Positions 1 to 8,476 are shown, counted from the stretch's first letter. The stretch: DNA of 64,000 bases from Brumimicrobium aurantiacum (GCF_003402975.1 NZ_QURB01000007.1:151725-215724); one strand, 5' to 3'. Notes: a model not told the origin generated them from the letters alone. Numbers and translations are program-made.

Positions 1-2
1 TT

Positions 3-206
3 ATGGAGAATAAAGCCACTTTTAAAGCTTTTTTTGATGCTGCAAAACTCAATCCAAATGCACCATTAATTACAGGGATGATTTGTGGATATAGAATTGA
101 AGAGTTGAAAAACCCCTTGACTAAAAAAGTGAGGTATCTCGATAAATTAGTCGATGAGTTGGCTAAAGGGCGAAAAATGGAAAAAATCTTACGCAAGACA
201 GTATAG
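3..206 (+). CDS. Uncharacterised protein, probably a 3' fragment (YdeI-like C-terminus possible)
   Basis: The reading frame is open to the left edge, so the ATG at position 3 may be an internal methionine and the gene may begin outside the window. The visible 67 residues are basic and helical. The tail (KKVRYLDKLVDELAKGRK) loosely resembles the C-terminal helix of YdeI/OmpD-associated proteins, whose genes often sit beside DUF1801 and VOC genes as here. That resemblance is weak, and family assignment is an inference. It is the first visible gene of the same-strand run ending at 2962. Confidence 0.5.
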   Translation: MENKATFKAFFDAAKLNPNAPLITGMICGYRIEELKNPLTKKVRYLDKLVDELAKGRKMEKILRKTV

Positions 207-231
207 GAGTTAAGTTGTAAAATAAAGAGTT

Positions 232-690
232 ATGAATAGACTATTTCTTTTAGTGCTTTTTGGATTTTTATCATTATGTGTTTTTGGACAAACGCCTAAT
301 TCGAATTATGATGAAGAGTTAGCTAAGGAACTTGGTGCCGATGATTATGGCATGAAAAAATATATTTTCGTTATTTTAAAAACGGGAACCAATAAAACGG
401 AAGATAAAGCTTTTATTGATTCGTGTTTTGCTGGACATTTAAGTAATATTAAACGTTTGGTGGAAGAGCAAAAACTGATTGTTGCTGGACCATTTTTTGA
501 AAATGAAAAAGATTATCGAGGACTTTTTATTCTCAATGTTGATACAAAAGAGAAAGCAATTGAAATCTTAAAATCTGATCCTGCAATAAAGGAAGATTTA
601 CTAAGCTCAGAGTTATTTGAATGGTATGGCTCTGCAGCTTTGCCGCTTTATTTAGAAGCGTCAGATAAAGTTTGGAAAATTGGATATTAA
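232..690 (+). CDS. Secreted YciI-family protein
   Basis: A 152-residue protein with a signal peptide over residues 1-20 (hydrophobic LFLLVLFGFLSLCVFG, then Q), followed by a YCII-related domain at about 41-140. The ferredoxin-like fold pattern is visible: YIFVILKTG strand, a conserved histidine near residue 69 (FAGHL), and the VAGPFFE turn. YciI proteins are usually cytoplasmic, so export is less usual. The biochemical role is unknown. It lies 25 bases after the previous gene in the small-protein operon. Confidence 0.8.
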   Translation: MNRLFLLVLFGFLSLCVFGQTPNSNYDEELAKELGADDYGMKKYIFVILKTGTNKTEDKAFIDSCFAGHLSNIKRLVEEQKLIVAGPFFENEKDYRGLFILNVDTKEKAIEILKSDPAIKEDLLSSELFEWYGSAALPLYLEASDKVWKIGY

Positions 691-711
691 AAAGAATTAA
701 TGTAGATTCGT

Positions 712-1134
712 ATGAGTGATAAACCAAGAGTGACAGGAGTTGGAGGGATTTTCTTGAAATCAACCAATCCTGATAAGATGAAAAATTGGTATAAGCAAAA
801 TTTAGGCTTAGAAACAGACCAATGGGGAACCAATTTTGAATGGTACCAAGGAAGTAAACCAACCGAAAAAGGATTTACGCAATGGAGCCTTTTCAAAGAA
901 GATTCTAACTATATGGAACCTTCTAAGAAAGAATTTATGATAAATTATCGCGTGGTTCATATTGAAAAATTAGTCGAACAATTAAAAGCCAATAAGGTTA
1001 CCATTTTAGATGAAATTGAAACTTTTGAATACGGTAAGTTTGTTCATATATTAGATGAAGAAGGTAATAAAATCGAACTTTGGGAGCCTGTTGATAAAGA
1101 ATATGAAAAATTAGTAGAAGGAAGAACTAAATAA
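712..1134 (+). CDS. VOC (glyoxalase/bleomycin-resistance) family protein
   Basis: A 140-residue single-unit VOC protein. The N-terminal beta-alpha unit (GVGGIFLKS followed by NWYKQNLGLE, residues about 5-33) and the C-terminal metal-site strand ending in NKIELWEP (about 118-126) are typical. The first metal ligand, normally His in enzymes of this fold, appears to be a hydrophobic residue, so metal binding is uncertain. Substrate unknown. Second of two small-molecule-type genes at the head of the 1-3 kb operon. Confidence 0.8.
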   Translation: MSDKPRVTGVGGIFLKSTNPDKMKNWYKQNLGLETDQWGTNFEWYQGSKPTEKGFTQWSLFKEDSNYMEPSKKEFMINYRVVHIEKLVEQLKANKVTILDEIETFEYGKFVHILDEEGNKIELWEPVDKEYEKLVEGRTK

Positions 1135-1142
1135 GTTTGAAG

Positions 1143-1688
1143 ATGAAAGCATTAAAAAGAATTTTGATTGTATTGGCTATTATTTTAACCATTCCGTTGA
1201 TTGTAGCTGCTTTTATAAAAGGCGAATACACAGTTGAAGAATCGATTATCATTAATCAACCAGAAGAGGTGGTGTTTGCTTACATTAAGCACTTAAAGAA
1301 TCAAGATAATTTTACCAAATGGGCAAAAATGGATCCAGATATGGAGAAAACCTACACTGGTACAGATGGAACAGTTGGTTTTGTTTCTGCATGGAAAAGC
1401 GATATCGAAAATGTTGGGGTTGGTGAACAAGAAATCTTAAGTATTAAAGAAAATGAGAAGATTACTTTCGAACTTCGTTTTTTAGAACCTTTTGAATCAA
1501 CACAAGAAGCGTATATGTCAACAGATGATCTTAATGAAAATCAGACAGAAGTAAAATGGGGATTTAGTGGTAAAATGTATTATCCAATGAATTTTATGTT
1601 ATTATTCATGGATTTTGAAGAAATGATTGGAGAGGACTTTCAAGAAGGACTTAAAAATTTAAAGGTTATTTTAGAAAAAAAAAAGTAA
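1143..1688 (+). CDS. SRPBCC/polyketide-cyclase family protein with N-terminal membrane anchor
   Basis: Residues about 5-25 form one hydrophobic segment (LIVLAIILTIPLIVAAFI), followed by a START-like SRPBCC domain from the ESIIINQPEEVVFAYI strand to the C-terminal long helix. ATG at 1143 is preferred; a TTG six bases upstream is in frame but less likely. Proteins with this layout are common in Bacteroidota and bind hydrophobic ligands, but no substrate is known. Its TAA overlaps the next ATG by one base (TAATG), so the two are probably translationally coupled. Confidence 0.8.
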   Translation: MKALKRILIVLAIILTIPLIVAAFIKGEYTVEESIIINQPEEVVFAYIKHLKNQDNFTKWAKMDPDMEKTYTGTDGTVGFVSAWKSDIENVGVGEQEILSIKENEKITFELRFLEPFESTQEAYMSTDDLNENQTEVKWGFSGKMYYPMNFMLLFMDFEEMIGEDFQEGLKNLKVILEKKK

Positions 1689-2071
1689 TGGATAAAGGAA
1701 TGAAACTAGGCGCATTTTCTGTAAGTCTGACAGTAAAAGATATTCATAAGTCGAAAGCGTTTTATGAAAAATTAGGCTTCAAAGAGAAAGGAGGAAATAT
1801 TGATCAAAATTGGATAGTACTCAAAAATGGAGATGCCGTTATCGGACTATTTCAAGGGATGTTTGAAGAAAACATATTGACCTTCAATCCTGGATGGGAT
1901 GGTGATGCACAAAATATTGAGGATTTTGATGATGTGAGAAAAATTCAAGAACATTTGAAAAATCAAAATGTAGATTTAATCAAGGAGGCTGATGCATCAA
2001 CAGAAGGACCAGAACATATTTCGTTGAAAGATCCAGATGGAAATGTAATTCTTATTGACCAACACAGATAA
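1688..2071 (+). CDS. VOC family protein
   Basis: A 127-residue glyoxalase-fold protein. It has the canonical first unit (SVSLTVKDIHKSKAFYEKLGF, slightly over one motif; residues about 10-31) and a second unit ending KDPDGNVILIDQ. This is the PhnB/YurT-like arrangement of a one-domain VOC that dimerises to form the active site. Starts inside the stop codon of the SRPBCC gene and is two bases upstream of the DUF1801 gene. Substrate unknown. Confidence 0.82.
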   Translation: MDKGMKLGAFSVSLTVKDIHKSKAFYEKLGFKEKGGNIDQNWIVLKNGDAVIGLFQGMFEENILTFNPGWDGDAQNIEDFDDVRKIQEHLKNQNVDLIKEADASTEGPEHISLKDPDGNVILIDQHR

Positions 2072-2073
2072 TT

Positions 2074-2493
2074 ATGGCTGAAAACAAAACAAAAGAGACG
2101 GCAGCAAGTGTTAATGACTTTATAGAATCATTTGCAAATACAGAACAGAAGAAAAAGGACAGTTATGAGTTGATCGAAGTTATGCGTGAGGTCACGGGAT
2201 TTGAGCCTAAAATGTGGGGTCCGTCCATAATTGGTTTTGGTTCGTATCATTATAAATATGCAAGCGGACATGAAGGAGACGCGCCACTTGTAGGCTTTTC
2301 ACCAAGAAAAACAGCAATATCTTTATATGTTTTTACAGGTTTAGACGAACATGAAGATATACTTGAGAATTTAGGGAAATTCCGAAAAGGAAAAGCATGT
2401 ATTTATGTAAAGAATAATGCTGATATCGACTTGGAAGAATTGAAAAAAATTATGAATCACACGATTGAATTCTTAAAAAGAACTTATGAATAA
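2074..2493 (+). CDS. DUF1801 domain protein
   Basis: A 139-residue soluble protein matching DUF1801: the KMWGPSIIGFGSYHYKY core, GFSPRKTAISLYV strand and the C-terminal GKACIYVKN segment with a closing helix. The family has a YdhG-like alpha/beta fold; its function is not known. Starts two bases after the VOC gene and overlaps the next gene by eight bases. Conserved operon company (YciI, VOC, SRPBCC) points to a shared but unknown stress or detoxification role. Confidence 0.85.
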   Translation: MAENKTKETAASVNDFIESFANTEQKKKDSYELIEVMREVTGFEPKMWGPSIIGFGSYHYKYASGHEGDAPLVGFSPRKTAISLYVFTGLDEHEDILENLGKFRKGKACIYVKNNADIDLEELKKIMNHTIEFLKRTYE

Positions 2494-2962
2494 TTTTAAA
2501 CTAGAAATTAAATGGGCAATTATTTTCACGATTTCATCCCTTGTGTGGATGTTCATTGAGAAAATTACAGGTCTGCACAGTACGCATATCGATAAGCATT
2601 ATTTATGGACTAATTTATTTGCCTTTATTGCGATTGCTGTATACGTTTTAGCCTTGCTAGATAAAAGAAAATCTCTCAAAGGAAAAATGTCTTTTGTCCA
2701 AGGTTTTGTTTCTGGATTGAAAATAACTGTAATCGTAACTTTATTAGCTCCTTTGTCTCAATGGCTCACGCACGAAGTGATTTCACCAGAATATTTTACA
2801 AATGTAATCGCTTATTCTATTGAAGAAGGACATTACGCCAATGAAGCCGATGCGAAAGCCTATTTTAATTTCCAAAATTACGTGCAACAAAGTGTATTTG
2901 GTGCTTTTGGAATGGGCGTATTTACAAGTGCAATTGTGGCGTTAATAGTAAAGAAGAAGTAA
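2486..2962 (+). CDS. DUF4199 integral membrane protein
   Basis: A 158-residue protein with four predicted membrane segments (about residues 10-27, 42-58, 75-93 and 137-155) and the DUF4199 pattern: an early IKWAIIF-type helix, a KGKMSFVQGFVSGLKI loop and a C-terminal VFTSAIVALIVKKK helix. The family is common in Bacteroidota and has no known function. It overlaps the DUF1801 gene by eight bases and closes the operon. Confidence 0.8.
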   Translation: MNNFKLEIKWAIIFTISSLVWMFIEKITGLHSTHIDKHYLWTNLFAFIAIAVYVLALLDKRKSLKGKMSFVQGFVSGLKITVIVTLLAPLSQWLTHEVISPEYFTNVIAYSIEEGHYANEADAKAYFNFQNYVQQSVFGAFGMGVFTSAIVALIVKKK

Positions 2963-3011
2963 AGAATTTGAAATAATATTTCACATTATTTTTCCTCAAT
3001 ATATTTTTGAT

Positions 3012-3047
3012 CACTTTCCTATCGAAGTTAGCTTAGATAGGAAAGTG
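3012..3047. other. Long hairpin between convergent genes
   Basis: Perfect 12-bp inverted repeat (CACTTTCCTATC at 3012-3023, its complement at 3036-3047). One G-A mismatch inside is followed by three more pairs closing a TTAG loop. It sits between the 3' ends of the DUF4199 operon and the minus-strand gene at 3088. Neither side carries a clear T-run, so it is not a standard intrinsic terminator, although it may protect or end both transcripts. Confidence 0.7.
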
Positions 3048-3087
3048 GTATAATAGTTTTAAGATACACTCCATGATGTTATGCTTT

Positions 3088-3447
3088 TTATCTTAACCAA
3101 TAGATTATTCCTAAAATGCTTGAAGCAAAAATGAGGTAAAATCGAAATGTCAAATATATATATGTTTGATAGGAGAATTGACTAAGGTACAAATCATATT
3201 TTGATTGATCTAAGCGTTTGATTAACCTGTGCATGAATATTTGAATTAGCACTAGTCCTAAAATGATAGAAAATATTAATAGATTATTCCTTGTTAAGGC
3301 ATTTGCTGATGCAAACGTTTTCTGAGTAATAAACAAAATGAATAAAATAAAAAGTATTCGAATTCCATTTCTCATTTTAGAAGAGGACTTCCACGTGAGA
3401 ATTAAATCAAACTTTAAATTTATTCTTTTTAATATATTATTTAACAT
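3088..3447 (-). CDS. Small membrane protein of unknown function
   Basis: A 119-residue protein not recognised as a named family. Three hydrophobic segments are visible (about 27-45, 54-72 and 95-115), the last followed by a short WLR tail. The first 25 residues are basic and may face the cytoplasm. It lies downstream of the helicase gene on the same strand, 58 bases away. It may be genuine or genus-specific; no functional clue is seen. Confidence 0.5.
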   Translation of the reverse strand: MLNNILKRINLKFDLILTWKSSSKMRNGIRILFILFILFITQKTFASANALTRNNLLIFSIILGLVLIQIFMHRLIKRLDQSKYDLYLSQFSYQTYIYLTFRFYLIFASSILGIIYWLR

Positions 3448-3505
3448 TCAACAACGAGCATGTTTTTAGATGAGTTCATCCTGCTCCTTTCGATATAAAA
3501 ACAGT

Positions 3506-4825
3506 TTATTTCCTACGTTTATTTTTCCTTGCTTTCTTACGTTCAATCTTCTTTTCGATTGGACGAATATTTCTTTTTTCCGCTTTTGGAGAGGCTTGAT
3601 TTCGTTCTCCTTCTCCAATTGAGTGCTTTGGGTTTAACATTGTTGGAGCATCGTGAATATCTGGCTCAAACTCCATTGGGATAGGCTCTGTAGAAACTTC
3701 AACATCCTCTGGAAGCGATTCAATTGAAATCTGTAAATTCATGAAAGATTGGATTTCATCAAACATTACTTTGTCCTCCTCTTTGATGAATGAAATTGTG
3801 TTTCCTTCCGCTTCTGCACGACCAGTTCTACCAATCCTGTGCATGTATTGCTCTTTGTCTTCAGGTAAATCAAAATTAATTACGTGACTCACATCTTCAA
3901 TGTCAATACCACGAGAAACAAGATCTGTTGCTACAATTCCTTTAATGGCCTGCGTTTTAAATTCATCCACCATTCTTAAACGGAAGTTCTGAGATTTATT
4001 ACTGTGTATTACACCAAACTGTTCTGGGTAATCAGCCTCTATTCTTTCGAAAAGTAAATCGGCATAGGCTCTGGATTTTGTAAATATGAATACCCTTTCA
4101 ATGCGCTCATCTTTTTCCAATAAATACTTTAATAAATTGTACTTAGTATTAAAGTTATTTGTGGCAAAGGCAGACTGATTAATTTTCTGTAACGGTGTTC
4201 CAGATGGTGCCGCAATAATTTTCTCAGTCTTTCTAAAAAACGTAGAAACGATTTCATCAACGTCATTAGAAATGGTTGCAGAGAACAAAAGGTTTTGTCT
4301 TTTATTCGGCAATAAATCAAAAATTCTTTGAATTTGAGGTCTGAATCCTAAACTCAACATTTCATCACATTCGTCAATCACCACTTTCTTGATTTCTTTC
4401 AATCTTAAAAGTCCAGTCATTGCAATATCATAAAGTCTACCTGGAGTTCCGATAATCACATCACAACCTTCATAAACAGCTTTCTTTTGCGTATTGATGT
4501 TTGTTCCTCCATAAACTGCAATTGTTCTTGTAGACATGTATTCAGTTAATTTCTCAACCTCTGTAGCTACCTGAACTGCTAATTCACGTGTAGGAACAAG
4601 AATTAAAACCCTTGGATGTGTTGATTCTGTAAACTTTAAATCACGTAAAATTGGAAGTAAATATGCCAAGGTTTTACCTGTACCTGTTTGAGCGATCCCG
4701 ATAACGTCGGTTCCTGCCAAAACCTTCGGTATGGCCTTCTCTTGAATTGGTGTCATTTCTGTAATGTTCTGATCATTCAGGGCATTCAAGAGTTGCTTGG
4801 TTAATTTTATTTCTTCAAATTTCAT
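3506..4825 (-). CDS. DEAD-box family ATP-dependent RNA helicase (DECD variant)
   Basis: A 439-residue RhlE/CsdA-like RNA helicase. Motifs in order: Q motif (MTPIQEKAIP, about 24-33), motif I AQTGTGKT (45-52), Ia PTRELA, GG, TPGR, motif II DECD (151-154) instead of DEAD, SAT (motif III), then the helicase C domain with ATDLVSRGIDI and HRIGRTGR. The tail is very basic and lysine-rich, typical of RNA-binding extensions. It is expected to remodel structured RNA in ribosome assembly or cold adaptation. The gene starts two bases beyond the stop of tsaC, so they probably share a transcript. Confidence 0.93.
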   Translation of the reverse strand: MKFEEIKLTKQLLNALNDQNITEMTPIQEKAIPKVLAGTDVIGIAQTGTGKTLAYLLPILRDLKFTESTHPRVLILVPTRELAVQVATEVEKLTEYMSTRTIAVYGGTNINTQKKAVYEGCDVIIGTPGRLYDIAMTGLLRLKEIKKVVIDECDEMLSLGFRPQIQRIFDLLPNKRQNLLFSATISNDVDEIVSTFFRKTEKIIAAPSGTPLQKINQSAFATNNFNTKYNLLKYLLEKDERIERVFIFTKSRAYADLLFERIEADYPEQFGVIHSNKSQNFRLRMVDEFKTQAIKGIVATDLVSRGIDIEDVSHVINFDLPEDKEQYMHRIGRTGRAEAEGNTISFIKEEDKVMFDEIQSFMNLQISIESLPEDVEVSTEPIPMEFEPDIHDAPTMLNPKHSIGEGERNQASPKAEKRNIRPIEKKIERKKARKNKRRK

Positions 4826-4827
4826 GC

Positions 4828-5391
4828 TTATCGTATTACTTTTACGTTGTGATTACTTCCAACCTTAATAATGGAAGAAGGCTTTCGCATCACTTCTTTT
4901 GTTCTTTCGTTTAAAATTAAATCTACTGATGAAATAATGGACTCATCAATTTCATCAAATTGCGTTGCTGTTGGTTTACCGGAAATATTTGCACTTGTAG
5001 AAACAAGTGGTTTTCTTATTTTTTGGATTAACTTTTTGCAATTCATGTCATTGGTAACACGAATTCCAATCGAACCATCCTTGGCTAATAGTGCTTTTGG
5101 TAAATTTCTAGGTTGATCGTAGATAATCGTTAATGGCTCCTCAGTAAAGTCAATTAAGTCATAACAAACATCTGGAAAATCAGTAACGTATCGTTCTAAC
5201 ATCGCCACACTGTCCACCAAAACGATAAATGATTTTTCACCATCACGGTTTTTTATCTCATTGACTTTTTGAATTGCTTCTTCATTACTCGCATCACAGC
5301 CAATTCCCCATACAGTATCTGTCGGGTAAAGGATCGTTTTTCCATTTTTTAAACCTTCTGCTGCTTCGTGAATGTTAACCTTTTTTTCCAA
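4828..5391 (-). CDS. tsaC: L-threonylcarbamoyladenylate synthase (TsaC/Sua5 family)
   Basis: A 187-residue YrdC-domain protein. The N-terminal TILYPTDTVWGIGCDA strand-loop, the KNRDGEKSF nucleotide-binding segment and the STSANISGKP motif are all present. It makes threonylcarbamoyl-AMP from Thr, bicarbonate and ATP, the first step of tRNA t6A37 synthesis. It lacks the extra Sua5 C-terminal domain. The window also holds tsaE at 55657. Upstream at 5412-5419 the minus strand reads TATTTTTG, a fair -7 element. Confidence 0.9.
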   Translation of the reverse strand: MEKKVNIHEAAEGLKNGKTILYPTDTVWGIGCDASNEEAIQKVNEIKNRDGEKSFIVLVDSVAMLERYVTDFPDVCYDLIDFTEEPLTIIYDQPRNLPKALLAKDGSIGIRVTNDMNCKKLIQKIRKPLVSTSANISGKPTATQFDEIDESIISSVDLILNERTKEVMRKPSSIIKVGSNHNVKVIR

Positions 5392-5496
5392 TGCAATTTA
5401 ATTTTTGACAAAAATACAACCTTCAATTGTATTATCCCGATTTAACATGAGCTTATGTTGTTATAACTCATTTTTTGTATTGTAAACGAATCTATA

Positions 5497-5982
5497 TTAA
5501 TCAGTTCCTCGCTTGTGAATATCGTTATGACCTTCCTCAATTTCATCCTTTACATCTTTGATGACTTTTGTCAACAGAAAATATTCTTGACTACTGTTCT
5601 TATTGATCCATTTAAATCCGTCCGGGTCACCATCAATCGCAATGGCCATGTTGTAAAAAAGTAAGAAGTTATTTTGCATTAACCATTTTTTAGCCTGAGC
5701 ATTTCCTTCTGCGGCGTTAATCATCGCCATTACATGAGGATACCCGTTTTGCATCAACCATTCTCTGGCCTCATCTTTCAAACGAATAGCATGTGTAGCC
5801 ATTACTAATTCATTGAACCCTTGTTCATGTAAATAGTCTAGAAGCTTGCTGTGTCCTTCAATTCCCTTCGCCCACGCCAAAATGATCTTTGGATGATATT
5901 CAAAAGGTCTCAACTTTACTTTAGATGCTTTCTTTTCGGCTGGTTTTGAATTTTCATTTTTATTGCGTTTAAATAAGCCCAT
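5497..5982 (-). CDS. Conserved protein with about 30-residue helical repeats, function unknown
   Basis: A 161-residue protein not assigned to a named family. After a basic, lysine-rich N-terminus (residues 1-25) it contains three degenerate repeats of about 32 residues, each ending in a tryptophan motif (REWLMQNGY, KKWLMQNNF, FKWINKNSS). The spacing suggests stacked helical pairs, as in TPR- or HEAT-like adaptors. No signal peptide or membrane segment. It stands alone, divergent from the thioesterase gene. Confidence 0.7.
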   Translation of the reverse strand: MGLFKRNKNENSKPAEKKASKVKLRPFEYHPKIILAWAKGIEGHSKLLDYLHEQGFNELVMATHAIRLKDEAREWLMQNGYPHVMAMINAAEGNAQAKKWLMQNNFLLFYNMAIAIDGDPDGFKWINKNSSQEYFLLTKVIKDVKDEIEEGHNDIHKRGTD

Positions 5983-6086
5983 ATTTTAATTTGATTTGAT
6001 GCTCTCTATTTCAAAGTTAAGGCTTTTATCTTTTTAATTTCCTTAAGCTTTGATAAATCCATTACTTTTGTGAAAAATTAAAGGCA

Positions 6087-6530
6087 ATGATTGACGAAAA
6101 GATATTGAAAATGTATAAAGCTTCTAATAAGTTTGGTACTTATCTAGAAATGGATTTGGAAGTTTTAAAGGAAGGAGAAGCAAAGTACATTATCGAAATC
6201 AAGGAAAAACATTTAGCAACACCAATCGCAGCTCATGGAGGTGTTGTTGCTGCAGTAATTGACGGAACCTTAGGCGTAGCTGCACTTACAGTGGCCGGAC
6301 AGAATGATAATGTTGTGAGTACTGTTGAATTGCATGTCAATTATTTAAAACCTGTTCGTTTGGGTGATGTACTAACTTCTGTAGGTAAAGTTGTTTCTGC
6401 AGGAAAAAGATTACTTTATGTTGAAGCTGCCGTAACTAATCAGGATAATGTTTTAGTGGCAAAAGCGAGTGGAACTTTTAACGCTTACCCAGCCGAGAAA
6501 GCATTTAAAATGCTGGAAGAAAATAATTAA
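6087..6530 (+). CDS. PaaI-family hotdog-fold thioesterase
   Basis: A 147-residue single hotdog domain. The catalytic-loop HGGVVAAVIDGTLGVAA motif at about residues 50-66 and the strand VSTVELHVNYLKPVRLGD match the PaaI/YdiI acyl-CoA thioesterase group. It hydrolyses acyl- or aryl-CoA thioesters; the substrate cannot be read from sequence. A TACTTTTG -7-like element lies at 6063-6070, giving a short leader. Divergently oriented from the repeat-protein gene. Confidence 0.88.
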   Translation: MIDEKILKMYKASNKFGTYLEMDLEVLKEGEAKYIIEIKEKHLATPIAAHGGVVAAVIDGTLGVAALTVAGQNDNVVSTVELHVNYLKPVRLGDVLTSVGKVVSAGKRLLYVEAAVTNQDNVLVAKASGTFNAYPAEKAFKMLEENN

Positions 6531-6611
6531 TTACATGTAAAATTTATTTAATTACTAGTCACTATCATCTCTTTACTCAAGACTCAAACTTCAAACTAAT
6601 GAAATTCGAAT

Positions 6612-7214
6612 TTATTCGGATTTTATTTTCTCCCAAGTACTAAACATTGATTCTTGACTTGGTCGATCTTCCTCTTCCTCTGTCAATGGCTCACAAGGTT
6701 TCAAGGTGTCGTAACATTCTTGCGGAAGTTGCTGATAAAGCGCTGTTCCTTTCGATTTCCAATCAATCATTTGCTGACTCACTTCTTTGATCACCTTCGC
6801 AGGGTTTCCGACAGCTAAACTTCTTCTTGGAATTTGAGCTTTAGCTGCAACAAAACTCAAAGCACCAATAATACATTCTTCTCCAATGATAGCATCGTCC
6901 ATCACAACGGTGTTCATCCCGATTAAACAGTTAGCGCCAATCGTACCTCCGTGGATAATTGCGCCGTGTCCTATGTGCGCACCTTCGTTTAGGGTAACTG
7001 TTGTTCCAGGAAACATGTGAATAGTACAATTTTCTTGAACATTACAACCATCTTTAATAATGATTTTACCCCAATCACCGCGGATTGCAGCACCTGGACC
7101 AATATAAACATCCTTTCCTATAATCACATTTCCAGTAACAGTTGCATTTGGATGAATAAAACTTGAAGGGTGAATAACTGGTTTGAAACCATTAAATTCA
7201 AATATATTTGCCAT
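6612..7214 (-). CDS. Gamma-carbonic-anhydrase-like hexapeptide transferase family protein (PaaY/YrdA type)
   Basis: A 200-residue left-handed beta-helix protein. Hexapeptide repeats start at the PSSFIHPNATVTGNVIIG segment. The metal-site histidines of the gamma-CA family are present (CTIHMFPG, then GAHIGHGAIIHGG). A C-terminal helix and an acidic tail follow GNPAKVIKEV. PaaY proteins are CoA thioesterases in some bacteria and others are carbonic anhydrases; sequence alone does not decide. It converges on the thioesterase gene. Confidence 0.88.
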   Translation of the reverse strand: MANIFEFNGFKPVIHPSSFIHPNATVTGNVIIGKDVYIGPGAAIRGDWGKIIIKDGCNVQENCTIHMFPGTTVTLNEGAHIGHGAIIHGGTIGANCLIGMNTVVMDDAIIGEECIIGALSFVAAKAQIPRRSLAVGNPAKVIKEVSQQMIDWKSKGTALYQQLPQECYDTLKPCEPLTEEEEDRPSQESMFSTWEKIKSE

Positions 7215-7265
7215 TTTTTAACGTTTTTCTTAAACTATATTATACAATTATACGTTTTATAAAAG

Positions 7266-7808
7266 ATGAGTTATTGCGAATTTACAAAAGATTTAGATGA
7301 AAAACATCTCGACAAGAAATATCATGATTTTAGGTATGGTTTTCGGGTTGATGATGACGATGAATTATTTGGGCGATTGATTCTAGAAATAAATCAAGCT
7401 GGTTTGAATTGGGCTATGATTCTCAAAAAAGAAGAGCACTTTTTTAAAGCTTTTGATGGTTTTAAAATTAATGTAGTCGCAAAGTATGATGAGGAGAAAA
7501 TAGAAGAATTGATGAATAATTCAGGAATAATTCGGAACCGTAGAAAAATTGAAGCTGTAATTTATAATGCCAAACAAATTATGAATATTCAAAATAAAAA
7601 TGGTAGTTTTAAATTGTGGTTAGATAAACATATAGGGTATTCATTAAAAGAGTGGACCAAGTTGTTTAGAAAAAACTTTAAATTTACGGGAGAAAAAATT
7701 GTTGAGGAGTTCCTAATGAGTACAAGTTATTTACAAGGTGCTCATGATCAAGAATGTGAAATTTATAATAAAGTAATAAAAAGTAAGCCGAAATGGGAAA
7801 TAAAATAA
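7266..7808 (+). CDS. DNA-3-methyladenine glycosylase I family protein
   Basis: A 180-residue Tag-family base-excision enzyme that removes 3-methyladenine from alkylated DNA. It has the family helix EINQAGLNWAMILKK (about 41-55) with the catalytic-pocket Glu and Trp. The four zinc-snap ligands are in place: Cys4, His20, His160 and Cys164. The IIRNRRKIEAVI segment also matches. It is shorter than E. coli Tag by a few residues only. Overlaps the next gene by 16 bases. Confidence 0.88.
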   Translation: MSYCEFTKDLDEKHLDKKYHDFRYGFRVDDDDELFGRLILEINQAGLNWAMILKKEEHFFKAFDGFKINVVAKYDEEKIEELMNNSGIIRNRRKIEAVIYNAKQIMNIQNKNGSFKLWLDKHIGYSLKEWTKLFRKNFKFTGEKIVEEFLMSTSYLQGAHDQECEIYNKVIKSKPKWEIK

Positions 7809-8476
7809 TCGTTGCAGCAACAAGTTTAATTTTTATGCTACTGACTAATGTCGGTTTAACGCAATATTCAATTGGTGGAGGTCTAAGTTCTTTTCATGGA
7901 TTAAATACTGATGTTAACCGCTTCGGTTTGAATGCCTTTGCCGAGGTACCAAAATTTAGTGATGCAACACTATTAGTTCGTGCTTCATATATGTTTCCCG
8001 AAAGTGCGAGTCAAACAGCAGATATTGAAGCTATCGATTTTAATACGACGCCATCAAAATTAACTGCAGATGTAGTAACTTCAACATCTTATTTTGCAGT
8101 AGATGGAGGAACAAGGTATTATTTTATCAATGATTATGATGTTGGCTTTTCATTGTTTGCAGGACCACACATCAAAGGTATTTTATCTTCTGTAAGAGTT
8201 GATTATAAATTACCATCAGGTATTAATCCAGATGATTATCAAACATCATCAAATCCACAACAACCACTAACAGGATTAGAACCTCAATACTCACTATTGT
8301 TTGCTTTTGGAGGGACTGCTGGTGTAAAATACCAATTGCCATACAGAGGTGCTTTAATGTTTGATATGGGCGTAGAATTAATCACAGGACTATATGATCC
8401 ATACACTATTTTGGGTCGTGAAATATCTCCTTTATCTTTTAGCTTTAACTTGGGATACCGTTTCGATTGGTATTAA
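7793..8476 (+). CDS. Outer-membrane beta-barrel-like exported protein
   Basis: A 227-residue protein with a signal peptide (residues 1-23, ending LTQ), alternating hydrophobic strands and a terminal aromatic strand (FSFNLGYRFDWY), all typical of small outer-membrane beta-barrels. No named family recognised. The start overlaps the Tag gene, so translation may be coupled, and the BadF-type kinase gene begins 13 bases after the stop. Confidence 0.7.
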   Translation: MGNKIIVAATSLIFMLLTNVGLTQYSIGGGLSSFHGLNTDVNRFGLNAFAEVPKFSDATLLVRASYMFPESASQTADIEAIDFNTTPSKLTADVVTSTSYFAVDGGTRYYFINDYDVGFSLFAGPHIKGILSSVRVDYKLPSGINPDDYQTSSNPQQPLTGLEPQYSLLFAFGGTAGVKYQLPYRGALMFDMGVELITGLYDPYTILGREISPLSFSFNLGYRFDWY

